Assembly: GCA_947488235.1 (NCBI GenBank)
Contig: CANLAQ010000020.1
Location: 1-44,873, forward strand
From: Flavobacteriales bacterium
Lineage (GTDB): Bacteria > Bacteroidota > Bacteroidia > Flavobacteriales_D > Crocinitomicaceae
DNA: 44,873 nucleotides
Direction: 5' to 3'
How positions within the stretch are numbered: the first letter of the stretch is position 1; each line of letters begins with the position of its first letter. Positions 38,688 to 44,873 of the stretch are shown piece after piece. The position numbers and the translations under genes are program-made. Under the pieces are notes generated by a model, which had not been told where the DNA came from, ran no database searches, and saw only the letters and a program-made list of their open reading frames with translations.

Positions 38688-39392
38688 TTAGAATCTCCAA
38701 CCTAACCTAATAGCAGCATTTGCTTTACCAAGTGTAGTATAAGTTTGAGTATAAGATGCTGTTGTTGCATCATAAACTGACACACCATTCATCAATACAC
38801 TTGTAGTTGCATCGTCGTAAGACATCTTAGACCATCCAAATCCAAGTTCCATTCCTACATAGATATTTTCTACTACATAGTAATCTAAACCAGCACCTAA
38901 GTTTAATCCAAAAGTTGAATAAGCACCATCTACCGCAGCTGTTAAACCTGCAGCATAAGCAGGAGCAGATCCACTTCCGTCGAAATTAGTCCATGTTTCA
39001 CTGTAAGAACCTTTCCCAAAACCAACACCTCCTGAAAAATAAGGAGACATTCTGTCTGTTCCTGTTAAGTGGTATTCTCCACCAATTCCAACATTAATTG
39101 AACTTCTTTTAATGTCTTGTGTACCAACTTCTGCTGTAGTTGCACCATAAACATTATTACTTTCTGTACTTGGCGCTGGTGCACCACTACCGAAATCGAC
39201 CGTTAATCTAGCTGCGATATTGTCTTTAACAAAATACCTCATTCTTAAAGATGGAGCACTCCAGTTTAGACCGTCATTTCCATTGTAATTTACAATTCCT
39301 TCTAGTGAGAATGGATTGTCAGCCGTAGCTTTTTGCGCGAACATTGTTCCAGACAATGTAAGTGCGCTTACTAAAATCATTAATTTTTTCAT
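38688..39392 (-). CDS. Outer-membrane beta-barrel protein (OmpW/porin-like)
   Basis: A 234-residue exported protein with signal peptide MKKLMILVSALTLSGTMFAQ. The mature part alternates polar and aromatic/hydrophobic residues in about eight strands, for example LRMRYFVKDNIAARLTVDF, INVGIGGEYHL, SPYFSGGVGFG, FGLNLGAGLDYYVV and YVGMELGFGWSKM. It ends in AAIRLGWRF with the terminal Phe typical of BAM substrates. No OmpA peptidoglycan-binding domain is present. Probably an eight-stranded barrel of unknown cargo. It has its own terminator, and is divergent from the next gene over a 173-base spacer. The strong signal and terminator suggest good expression, which is inference. Confidence 0.85.
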   Translation of the reverse strand: MKKLMILVSALTLSGTMFAQKATADNPFSLEGIVNYNGNDGLNWSAPSLRMRYFVKDNIAARLTVDFGSGAPAPSTESNNVYGATTAEVGTQDIKRSSINVGIGGEYHLTGTDRMSPYFSGGVGFGKGSYSETWTNFDGSGSAPAYAAGLTAAVDGAYSTFGLNLGAGLDYYVVENIYVGMELGFGWSKMSYDDATTSVLMNGVSVYDATTASYTQTYTTLGKANAAIRLGWRF

Positions 39393-39508
39393 AGTAAATA
39401 ATTTAATTTGTTTCGTTAAATGTATTGGATAATGTAAAAGTATTCTTTAGGAAGACGCTTCTCTATTAACATGAAAATGTTAATAAGGGTATTTAGGTAC
39501 TGCGGTAT

Positions 39509-39541
39509 TTGAAATCAAATCTAAATCTTTTGTATTTTTGA
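39509..39541 (+). promoter_or_regulatory. Promoter for the coiled-coil exported protein gene
   Basis: TATTTTTG at 39534-39541 matches the -7 consensus. TTTG at 39509-39512 lies 21 bases upstream as a -33 element. It predicts a leader of about 21 bases before ATG 39566. Confidence 0.5.
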
Positions 39542-39565
39542 AACTTATTAAACTAAACTCATCTT

Positions 39566-40822
39566 ATGTCAAAATTTCCATTTTTACTTTTAATTAGCAT
39601 CGTCACATTTGCAGTGAATGCGCAAAATATCAAGTCAGAAGATCTTACTTACAGTTTCGTTAAACTTCCTATGAAACCAGTGATACCAAAAGTTGAGAAT
39701 TATTTTTCAACCATTACTTCTGCGTATGAAGCTGAAAACAATAAGTTAACGGCTCAATTTGAAGCTGATAAAGCAAGAGCTGAGGCAGATTATCAAAGAG
39801 AAATGGCTGACTATCCAGTTAAAGTTAAAGCTGCTGACGATAAATATGCAAAAGAAATGGAAGCATGGAATGCGAAATCGACTGCTTCAAAAATTGTTGA
39901 AAAGCAATTGTTAAATGAGAACAATCATCCTGTCAAAGATTATGTGGCCTCTCCTTACAGAAGAACAATTTCTCCACCGGTATTAAAAACAAGTTATGAT
40001 TATCCTTCTTTAGCATCTACTTATTTAAGAATAGATGGTTACAAAAAAGCAGATATGAATGCTTTAAGTTATACGGTTACCTTACAAGGATTTGAACATT
40101 CTCAACCTACTATTAAATCTGAAGTTAAAAAAGAAGTTTCTCGTGTTAATAATGTTTCAACAGAAACCTCAGTTACTTATTATCATGTTGAATATACTTA
40201 CCGTCACCCCATGTCAGTTCGCGTTGCCAACGCAAATAACCAAGAAATTATTTATTTGGCTCCTACGGAACTAAGTGATTATAAAACTTATAAATCTACT
40301 GCTTCTAAGGTGGCACCTTCAAGTGATTTCTCTGGTCTTATCAGAACAAGTGAAGAAGCAATTTTAAAGGAAAATTTAACTTTTATCAATCACTTGGTAA
40401 ATGATCAAATCGGATATGAAGTTACACCAAGAACAACTTCTTTGGATTATGTGAAATCTAAAAATGATGCGCATGCAGATGTGATGGAAGCATACAACAA
40501 TCAAATGACTGGATTAAAGTCATTAACTGTTAATGAAGCTTTAGCAACTCAAAAATTGAATGCTGCTATCGAAGCGTATACTAAAATATTATTGGAGTCT
40601 GATTTACTTGATAAAAAAGCAAGAATTGATAAAGATGTGACTATTTCAATTTATTTCAATATGTTGGAAGCTTATTTTGCATTGAGAAAAACTACAGAAG
40701 CTGAAGCAATTATGGCAACTCTATCTCAGCTAGATCTTTCAAATAGAGAGAAGAAATTTAAAGAAAAATATGCTGAAGCATTTTTAGATTTAACCAATCG
40801 CAAAGCAGTTAACGGTTTATAA
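39566..40822 (+). CDS. Exported protein of unknown function with coiled-coil segment
   Basis: Not recognised as a known family. 418 residues with a signal peptide (MSKFPFLLLISIVTFAVNAQ). Residues about 50-105 are a charged coiled coil rich in Ala, Glu and Lys (AEADYQREMADY and ADDKYAKEMEAW). A predicted beta-rich central region follows (about 125-250), with LSYTVTLQGFEHSQ and YYHVEYTYRHPMSVRV. The last ~100 residues are helical and may form TPR-like pairs (AIEAYTKILLESDL, YFNMLEAYFALRKTTEAEAI). It has no lipobox or T9SS tail, so it is probably periplasmic. A small exported protein gene follows 30 bases later and may share its transcript. Confidence 0.6.
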   Translation: MSKFPFLLLISIVTFAVNAQNIKSEDLTYSFVKLPMKPVIPKVENYFSTITSAYEAENNKLTAQFEADKARAEADYQREMADYPVKVKAADDKYAKEMEAWNAKSTASKIVEKQLLNENNHPVKDYVASPYRRTISPPVLKTSYDYPSLASTYLRIDGYKKADMNALSYTVTLQGFEHSQPTIKSEVKKEVSRVNNVSTETSVTYYHVEYTYRHPMSVRVANANNQEIIYLAPTELSDYKTYKSTASKVAPSSDFSGLIRTSEEAILKENLTFINHLVNDQIGYEVTPRTTSLDYVKSKNDAHADVMEAYNNQMTGLKSLTVNEALATQKLNAAIEAYTKILLESDLLDKKARIDKDVTISIYFNMLEAYFALRKTTEAEAIMATLSQLDLSNREKKFKEKYAEAFLDLTNRKAVNGL

Positions 40823-40852
40823 TTAATTGCTTTATAATTTAAATAAGAAGTT

Positions 40853-41245
40853 ATGTTAAAATTGAGTTCTATTTTATTTTTTATTGGATTTCTATTGGCT
40901 AACAATTCTATCAGTCAGAATTATTTAAACGAAGATTACAGCAATCCGTATTTTCAAATTATCGATAGAACTGACTCCACTATTACAATACACATGGAAA
41001 TGGAATCAGATGAAATTCACGCTTGTGATTCACCTGATTTCATTTGCACTTTAAATTCTGATGGGAATTACTACTGTTTCATTTCTGAAGAAGGAGACAT
41101 GGAAAATGTAATTATCATGTACGGCAAAGATTTAGTAGAAGGAACAGATGATCCAAAGAAGTTAGTCTATAAATCTAATGGCTATATGGGACATCCATGT
41201 GATGTTCCTGTTGCTACTTATCTATGGGATGCGATGGGTGACTAA
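40853..41245 (+). CDS. Small exported protein of unknown function
   Basis: Not recognised. 130 residues with a signal peptide (hydrophobic core SSILFFIGFLLANNS, probable cleavage after SISQ). The mature part is acidic, with four cysteines (in HACDSP, FICTL, YYCFIS and HPCDVP) that may form two disulfides in the oxidising periplasm. Tyrosine and aspartate are common. The gene starts 30 bases after the coiled-coil exported protein and lies convergent to rluF, 11 bases stop to stop. No enzyme motif is visible. An exported binding or structural protein is possible, and more cannot be said. Confidence 0.55.
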   Translation: MLKLSSILFFIGFLLANNSISQNYLNEDYSNPYFQIIDRTDSTITIHMEMESDEIHACDSPDFICTLNSDGNYYCFISEEGDMENVIIMYGKDLVEGTDDPKKLVYKSNGYMGHPCDVPVATYLWDAMGD

Positions 41246-41256
41246 TTCATTAAATT

Positions 41257-42147
41257 TCAGCGTGACTTTGGTTTGCGTGAAGTGTTTTTCTTTACTCCAG
41301 GTCTACTGTCATTCTTTTTAGGGGATCTACCAAATTTACTAGTCGCTGAATGCGGTGTATAGGTCTTTGTAGATCTATTGTTTCCCGAAGATGCAGTAGC
41401 TTTTTTAACGCTAGGTTTTTTAGTAGTTTTCTTCACCTCTTCATTGCTGGAGTCTTCAATTAAGTCATAAATAACTTCCAATTCTTTATCGGTCAAATCT
41501 CTCCATTCTCCCAGAGGAAGTCCTTGCAATCCTATATTCATAATACGCACCCGTTCCAACTTGAGTACTTCATAATCAAAGTGCTCGCACATCCGCCGGA
41601 TTTGCCTATTTAAACCTTGAATTAAGGTAATTCGAAAGACATTTGTTCCTTCCTGAATGATTTTACATTTCTTGGTGTTAACGCCCAAAATAGGAACGCC
41701 TTTTGACATGGAGGCAATCATTGAGGTTGTCAATGGTTTGTTTACGGTGACTAAATATTCTTTTTCATGCTTATTTCCAGCCCTTAATATCTTATTGATC
41801 ACATCGCCATCATTCGTCAGGAAGATAAGTCCTTGAGAATCTTTATCCAGTCGTCCGACAGGAAAAATTCTTTTACTATGATTGACAAATTGCACAATAT
41901 TATCGTGGACATTCTCCTCAGTAGTGGAGGTAACCCCAACGGGTTTATTTAAGGCTATGAATACAATGCCATCAACTTCTCTAGGTTCAAGATGTTGACC
42001 ATTAACACAAACTTTGTCGCCAATTTTTACTTGGTCACCAATGACAGCTTTGCGCTTATTGATCAATACCAATCCGCGCTCAATAAACCGGTCTGCCTCG
42101 CGTCTTGAACACAATCCACTTTCACTAATAAATTTATTGAGGCGCAT
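41257..42147 (-). CDS. rluF: 23S rRNA pseudouridine synthase RluF
   Basis: Makes pseudouridine in 23S rRNA (U2604 in E. coli, and a tRNA-Tyr position). The S4 RNA-binding domain comes first ([19 protein letters not shown], residues 2-20). The RsuA/RluB/E/F catalytic domain has [15 protein letters not shown] with catalytic Asp101. Segments such as [35 protein letters not shown] and LGEWRDLTD match RluF more closely than RluB or RluE. The last ~60 residues are a Lys/Ser/Thr-rich basic tail, probably disordered and RNA-binding. The 296-residue length is normal for RluF with a tail. Confidence 0.92.
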   Translation of the reverse strand: MRLNKFISESGLCSRREADRFIERGLVLINKRKAVIGDQVKIGDKVCVNGQHLEPREVDGIVFIALNKPVGVTSTTEENVHDNIVQFVNHSKRIFPVGRLDKDSQGLIFLTNDGDVINKILRAGNKHEKEYLVTVNKPLTTSMIASMSKGVPILGVNTKKCKIIQEGTNVFRITLIQGLNRQIRRMCEHFDYEVLKLERVRIMNIGLQGLPLGEWRDLTDKELEVIYDLIEDSSNEEVKKTTKKPSVKKATASSGNNRSTKTYTPHSATSKFGRSPKKNDSRPGVKKNTSRKPKSR

Positions 42148-42210
42148 GGAGTTGGACTTATTTTTTAATTATGGAAAAAACGATAAATTAATTCCAGTTT
42201 GGAAATAAAT

Positions 42211-43020
42211 TTACTTAATCAAAGATTCAATAGTGGTGTCAATTTCTTGTAAAGTATTCGGGCCTAGACCTACAGCTGTATGGGAAACGATTGAATTTTT
42301 ATCAATAATAAGATGGGTAGGGAATGACATAACATTGTAAATATTAGCGATGTTGCCACTATTTGCAATAATATTATAATCAAATGATTTTGATTTAAGA
42401 AAGCTTTCAATTTTTGCCTTATCGTTATTTGCAAAACCTAAAAATACTACATCCTTTCCTTTATATTTATCCACTAGTTTGTTTAGCTCGGGCATTTCCA
42501 TTACACAGGGTTTACATTCGACAAACCAAAAATTGATAACAATTACTTTCCCCTTTAAATTCTCTAGTGAGTAGTTATTGCCATTCATGTCTGTTACTGA
42601 AAATGGGATGGCCTCTTTACCTAAAAATTCACTTTTATTCGGTATATTATCTTGCATCTTAGCTTGAGCTTCTTTCATGAATTTCTTCTCCTCCTCAGTG
42701 GATTTTCGAAGTACAAATGCCTTTACAACTTTATTCCTATCAATATATGGTTCAGGCGTAAAGTCACCCGACATCATAGCATTCATAAAATCATCTTCCT
42801 TAAGTTTAGAAAGATTTTCAAAGTAGATTGGAGTAGTCATTGGATTCAACATCATTGGTGTGCTTGGATCGATATCGCCTGGTCCTGCTTTCCTAAGGCC
42901 ATCTAAAGGATTATCTTTTGATTCTTTTTTAGATTTATGATCCGATTTATTCTTTTGAGCGTTTAACACGTTTGAAAAAACAACGATAATTAATAAAGTA
43001 AACCAAATTTTTGTCTTCAT
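42211..43020 (-). CDS. TlpA-like thioredoxin-fold protein, exported
   Basis: A 269-residue exported thiol-disulfide protein. The signal peptide is MKTKIWFTLLIIVVFSNVLNAQ. An N-terminal low-complexity, Met/Pro-rich region (about 25-130) is of unknown role. A TlpA/AhpC-type thioredoxin domain (about 135-269) follows. Its active site is CKPC (169-172) in NFWFVECKPCVMEMPEL, with a conserved cis-proline in SFPTHLIID (Pro234). It likely reduces periplasmic disulfides, for example in cytochrome c maturation or envelope repair. CKPC is slightly unusual beside the common CxPC variants such as CGPC or CPPC. No redox partner gene is nearby. Confidence 0.88.
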   Translation of the reverse strand: MKTKIWFTLLIIVVFSNVLNAQKNKSDHKSKKESKDNPLDGLRKAGPGDIDPSTPMMLNPMTTPIYFENLSKLKEDDFMNAMMSGDFTPEPYIDRNKVVKAFVLRKSTEEEKKFMKEAQAKMQDNIPNKSEFLGKEAIPFSVTDMNGNNYSLENLKGKVIVINFWFVECKPCVMEMPELNKLVDKYKGKDVVFLGFANNDKAKIESFLKSKSFDYNIIANSGNIANIYNVMSFPTHLIIDKNSIVSHTAVGLGPNTLQEIDTTIESLIK

Positions 43021-43177
43021 ATCTGTAATTAAATTTTTATACGTTTTTCCAATGGAATGTTGAATAAATTATTTTAAAGATAGTTATAAATCAATTAAAT
43101 CGCCTTGATTTAACCAAATTCGGTGAAATTATATTTTGTGCAGCCAAGCCTTAAAAATTGGCATCTAAATAGGGTGA
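43021..43177. other. AT-rich intergenic sequence, nothing identified
   Basis: First part of a stretch of about 740 bases (43021-43761) without an intact gene. TATCTTTA on the minus strand (43082-43075) is one base from the -7 consensus and could serve the TlpA-like gene. Short open frames here have no recognisable coding character. It probably contains the degraded front of the sorting-domain fragment that follows. Confidence 0.4.
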
Positions 43178-43366
43178 AAAAAATTCACTTTAGATCTTCC
43201 AGAGAAAGCATTCCTTAAAATATATTCTTTAATAGGTTCTTTAGTTTATGATCAAGAAGTTGAAAAAGACCAAATGATAGATTTGTACAACTTTGAAAAA
43301 GGAATTTATAACATACAAGTTTCTATAGAACATTACATTTATTCTAAGAAATTAGTATTAGAATAG
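43178..43366 (+). pseudogene. Orphan T9SS type A sorting-domain fragment A
   Basis: An open frame of 62 codons, closed upstream by TGA (43175-43177) and ending in TAG. It reads like the last 60 residues of a type IX sorting domain: FTLDLPEKAFLKIYSLIG, then YDQEV, then MIDLYNFEKGIYNIQV and a basic KKLVLE end. The first YPNP motif and any cargo are missing. No start codon precedes it in frame, so it is probably the remnant of a decayed or deleted secreted-protein gene. Confidence 0.75.
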
Positions 43367-43394
43367 TTATGACATATTAAAAACTGCATATGTC

Positions 43395-43610
43395 CGCGTT
43401 TACCCTAATCCTTTTGTAGATCAAATCACCATTTCTAGTGAAATTCAGATGCAAAAAATTGAACTGTTTCAAGCGAATGGATCACTAATATCCGTAAATG
43501 AGATCTCCGGTAAAGAATTCAACTTAGAAACAAATCATTTGCTTAAAGGCATTTATTTTCTTCAAGTGACCAATTCAAAAGGTAAAGAAACTGTGAAGAT
43601 TATTAAATAG
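43395..43610 (+). pseudogene. Orphan T9SS type A sorting-domain fragment B (repeat copy 1)
   Basis: A complete type A sorting domain without cargo, beginning RVYPNPFVDQITISS and ending GKETVKIIK before TAG at 43608-43610. It lies 28 bases after fragment A in a different frame. Upstream the frame runs open into fragment A's DNA, but no recognisable cargo precedes it. 197 bases of it recur near the window end with 9 differences. It could be a remnant or a donor of sorting-domain sequence. As a free-standing peptide it has no signal peptide and would not be exported. Confidence 0.8.
43406..43602 (+). repeat. Direct repeat, copy 1 (T9SS sorting-domain coding)
   Basis: Aligns base for base with 44677-44873, an offset of 1271, with 9 mismatches in 197 (about 95% identity). 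The left edge lies inside the codons for PNP; sequence left of it is unrelated between copies. The right edge is not known because the window ends within copy 2. Confidence 0.9.
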
Positions 43611-43761
43611 ATTTTGATCTTTTGAATCATTCAGTTCGAACCCTCGAAATGAAGTTGGAGACATCAAGAAACAAAATTAACCGCAGGAATTTTCAATGTA
43701 AAATCACTATATTTACCCTGAAAAAATGTATATTTTGATAAGTCTAATCAAGTTAATTATA

Positions 43762-44646
43762 ATGTCTTTTTATTATTATACATATACCGTTCGTATAAAA
43801 TTAATAATCGTGCCTGCCTTCTTATTTATATCATTCCTTAACTTTTCCCAGTCGGAGTGGATAGAAATTAACCCTTCCTTAATCTATATGAATGTCTATG
43901 ATATAGTAGACACTGCAGTTTCTTCCTATACTCCTTTTGGGTGTGCCACAAAATCCTATACTCTCGATGTTGATCAAAATAATGTCACTGATTTTACGCT
44001 AACCACTTCATGTTATATGGGGGGGTTAGGAGGAAATAATGAAATTTCATTAAGTTCATCAGACAGCAGTTACTTTGCTATAGATACCAATGTTATAGAT
44101 ACAATAGGATCTGTTTTTTCAGGTCAAATTGTGTATTATCCTGCAATATTTTCACTAGTAAAAGAACTTGAATATAATGACAGCGTTTGGATGGGGCAAT
44201 GCAATCAACAGACGCTAACAAACATAGCCTATTATTCCTATGGTAATTACCCCAGTTTTATCAGTTATCATTCCATGGATTCATGGATATCTGGTGACCA
44301 TTACATCGGGTTTCGAAAGAAAATTGAAGGGGTTAATCACCTGGGTTGGATTAAGTTAAATGTATCAAATTACAATCAATTTACAGTGAAGGAATATGCC
44401 CTGAGTTTTTTGGATTCCCCGATTAAAATATATCCTAATCCTGTAGTTGACAATGTAACAATACAATGTGGTTATTTGGAAAACTCAGATTTTAAGGTAT
44501 ACAATGTTTTAGGGGAAATTGTCCTTCAAAGCAAATTAGTAAAAGGTTTGAATCAGGTTGATTTAAGTGAATTGCGTCATGGTGTGTATTCTCTTCAAGT
44601 TTCAGGTTTGGATTATTTTATTCAAAAACAAATTGTTAAGTTGTGA
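43762..44646 (+). CDS. Small secreted T9SS cargo protein with type A sorting domain
   Basis: A 294-residue exported protein. ATG 43762 is preferred: it gives a basic n-region (YTVRIK), a hydrophobic core (LIIVPAFLFISFLNF) and a cleavage site near SQS. The ATG at 43726 would add another hydrophobic segment in front. The cargo (about 33-220) matches no family I know. It has SYTPFGCATKSYTLDVDQNNVTDF-type beta segments and several Asp/Asn/Ser-rich turns. The last 74 residues are a T9SS domain starting IKIYPNPVVDN, with YNVLGEIVLQSKLVKG, LRHGVYSLQVS and QKQIVKL. Secretion by the type IX system is expected. The gene is flanked on both sides by orphan sorting-domain copies. Confidence 0.78.
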   Translation: MSFYYYTYTVRIKLIIVPAFLFISFLNFSQSEWIEINPSLIYMNVYDIVDTAVSSYTPFGCATKSYTLDVDQNNVTDFTLTTSCYMGGLGGNNEISLSSSDSSYFAIDTNVIDTIGSVFSGQIVYYPAIFSLVKELEYNDSVWMGQCNQQTLTNIAYYSYGNYPSFISYHSMDSWISGDHYIGFRKKIEGVNHLGWIKLNVSNYNQFTVKEYALSFLDSPIKIYPNPVVDNVTIQCGYLENSDFKVYNVLGEIVLQSKLVKGLNQVDLSELRHGVYSLQVSGLDYFIQKQIVKL

Positions 44647-44653
44647 TTTTTAA

Positions 44654-44873
44654 GTTTTAATAGACTTTTTAATCTTTAATCCTTTTGTAGATCAAATCAC
44701 CATTTCCAGTGAAATTCAGATGCAAAAAATAGAACTGTTCCAAGCGAATGGATCATTAATGAGCGTAAATGAGATCTCTGGTAAAGAATTCAACTTAGAA
44801 ACAAATCATTTGCTTAAAGGCATTTATTTTCTTCAAGTGACCAATTTAAAAGGTAAAGAAACTGTGAAGATTA
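44654..44873 (+). pseudogene. Orphan T9SS sorting-domain fragment C, cut by window end
   Basis: Begins 8 bases after the stop of the small cargo gene, just after an in-frame TAA (44651-44653). It reads IFNPFVDQITISSEIQMQK and continues to the window edge. Compared with fragment B, the tyrosine-proline before NP is lost, so the first motif of the domain is damaged. No start codon or cargo precedes it. Confidence 0.75.
44677..44873 (+). repeat. Direct repeat, copy 2 (T9SS sorting-domain coding), right side truncated by window
   Basis: Second copy of the repeat at 43406-43602. Of 9 base differences, seven are silent at protein level, including a TCC-to-AGC serine switch needing two changes. Two change residues (Ile to Met and Ser to Leu). 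Confidence 0.9.

Noticed and set aside
42185-42205. Terminator downstream of the TlpA-like gene
   Set aside because: Only a 5-bp AT-rich stem with a 3-base loop and no clear T run; too weak to call.
43112-43215. Short open frame beginning Pro-Asn-Ser-Val as the missing front of sorting-domain fragment A
   Set aside because: It is in a different frame, lacks the rest of a YPNP motif and shows no family pattern.
43178-43610. Single gene broken by a frameshift joining fragments A and B
   Set aside because: Both fragments are complete ends of sorting domains covering the same part of the domain, so they represent two tails rather than one split tail.

Overview
The window comes from a low-GC, gene-dense Bacteroidota chromosome, most likely Flavobacteriales in the broad sense (Crocinitomicaceae/Cryomorphaceae-like). 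Four kinds of evidence support this. Type IX secretion (T9SS) C-terminal sorting domains occur on at least three proteins: one type B 'gliding motility-associated' domain and two type A 'YPNP' domains. Promoters fit the Bacteroidota TAnnTTTG -7 element. Shine-Dalgarno signals are weak. Families such as OstA-like, FISUMP and DUF6913-like proteins are typical of this phylum. I saw no tRNA, rRNA, CRISPR array, transposase or phage gene.

Layout. 1-3147 is the 3' part of a large secreted repeat protein with a type B sorting domain. 3209-7827 holds ychF, fumarylacetoacetase and a relA/spoT homologue on the plus strand. 7828-11452 is a compact minus-strand operon: Fur-family regulator, STAS protein, purA, OstA-like protein. 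11554-13995 has a family 2 glycosyltransferase and ettA. 13996-18400 is a translationally coupled minus-strand operon with a TMTC-like GT-C membrane protein carrying TPRs and two sulfotransferases. 18446-19663 has a small periplasmic protein and a FISUMP protein. 19722-23212 is an overlapping four-gene operon (AAC(3)-like, NodB-like, FemAB-like, SDR) that looks like a tailoring pathway. Two divergent S8 proteases (23219-27506) follow, and the second begins a plus-strand run through an NTF2-like protein, prmC, ligA, a DUF6913-like protein, dapA and a VanX-like lipoprotein to 32943. 32946-38562 contains a lipoprotein and FkbM methyltransferase pair, an S9 peptidase and GNAT pair, and a membrane-anchored protein with a disguised lytic-transglycosylase signature. 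38688-43020 has an outer-membrane barrel protein, two unknown secreted proteins, rluF and a TlpA-like thioredoxin.

The right end (43021-44873) is the least ordinary part. One small T9SS cargo gene is flanked by orphan T9SS sorting-domain sequences without cargo. Two of these are about 95% identical direct repeats whose differences are mostly synonymous, and whose left boundary lies inside the codons for the conserved PNP motif. This suggests that sorting-domain coding sequence has been duplicated or shuffled.

Genes appear to work together in three themes: envelope and surface chemistry (OstA-like, glycosyl- and sulfotransferases, deacetylase/acetyltransferase operon, VanX-like, transglycosylase-like, T9SS cargo), translation and stress control (ychF, relA/spoT, ettA, prmC, rluF), and core metabolism and replication (purA, dapA, fah, ligA).
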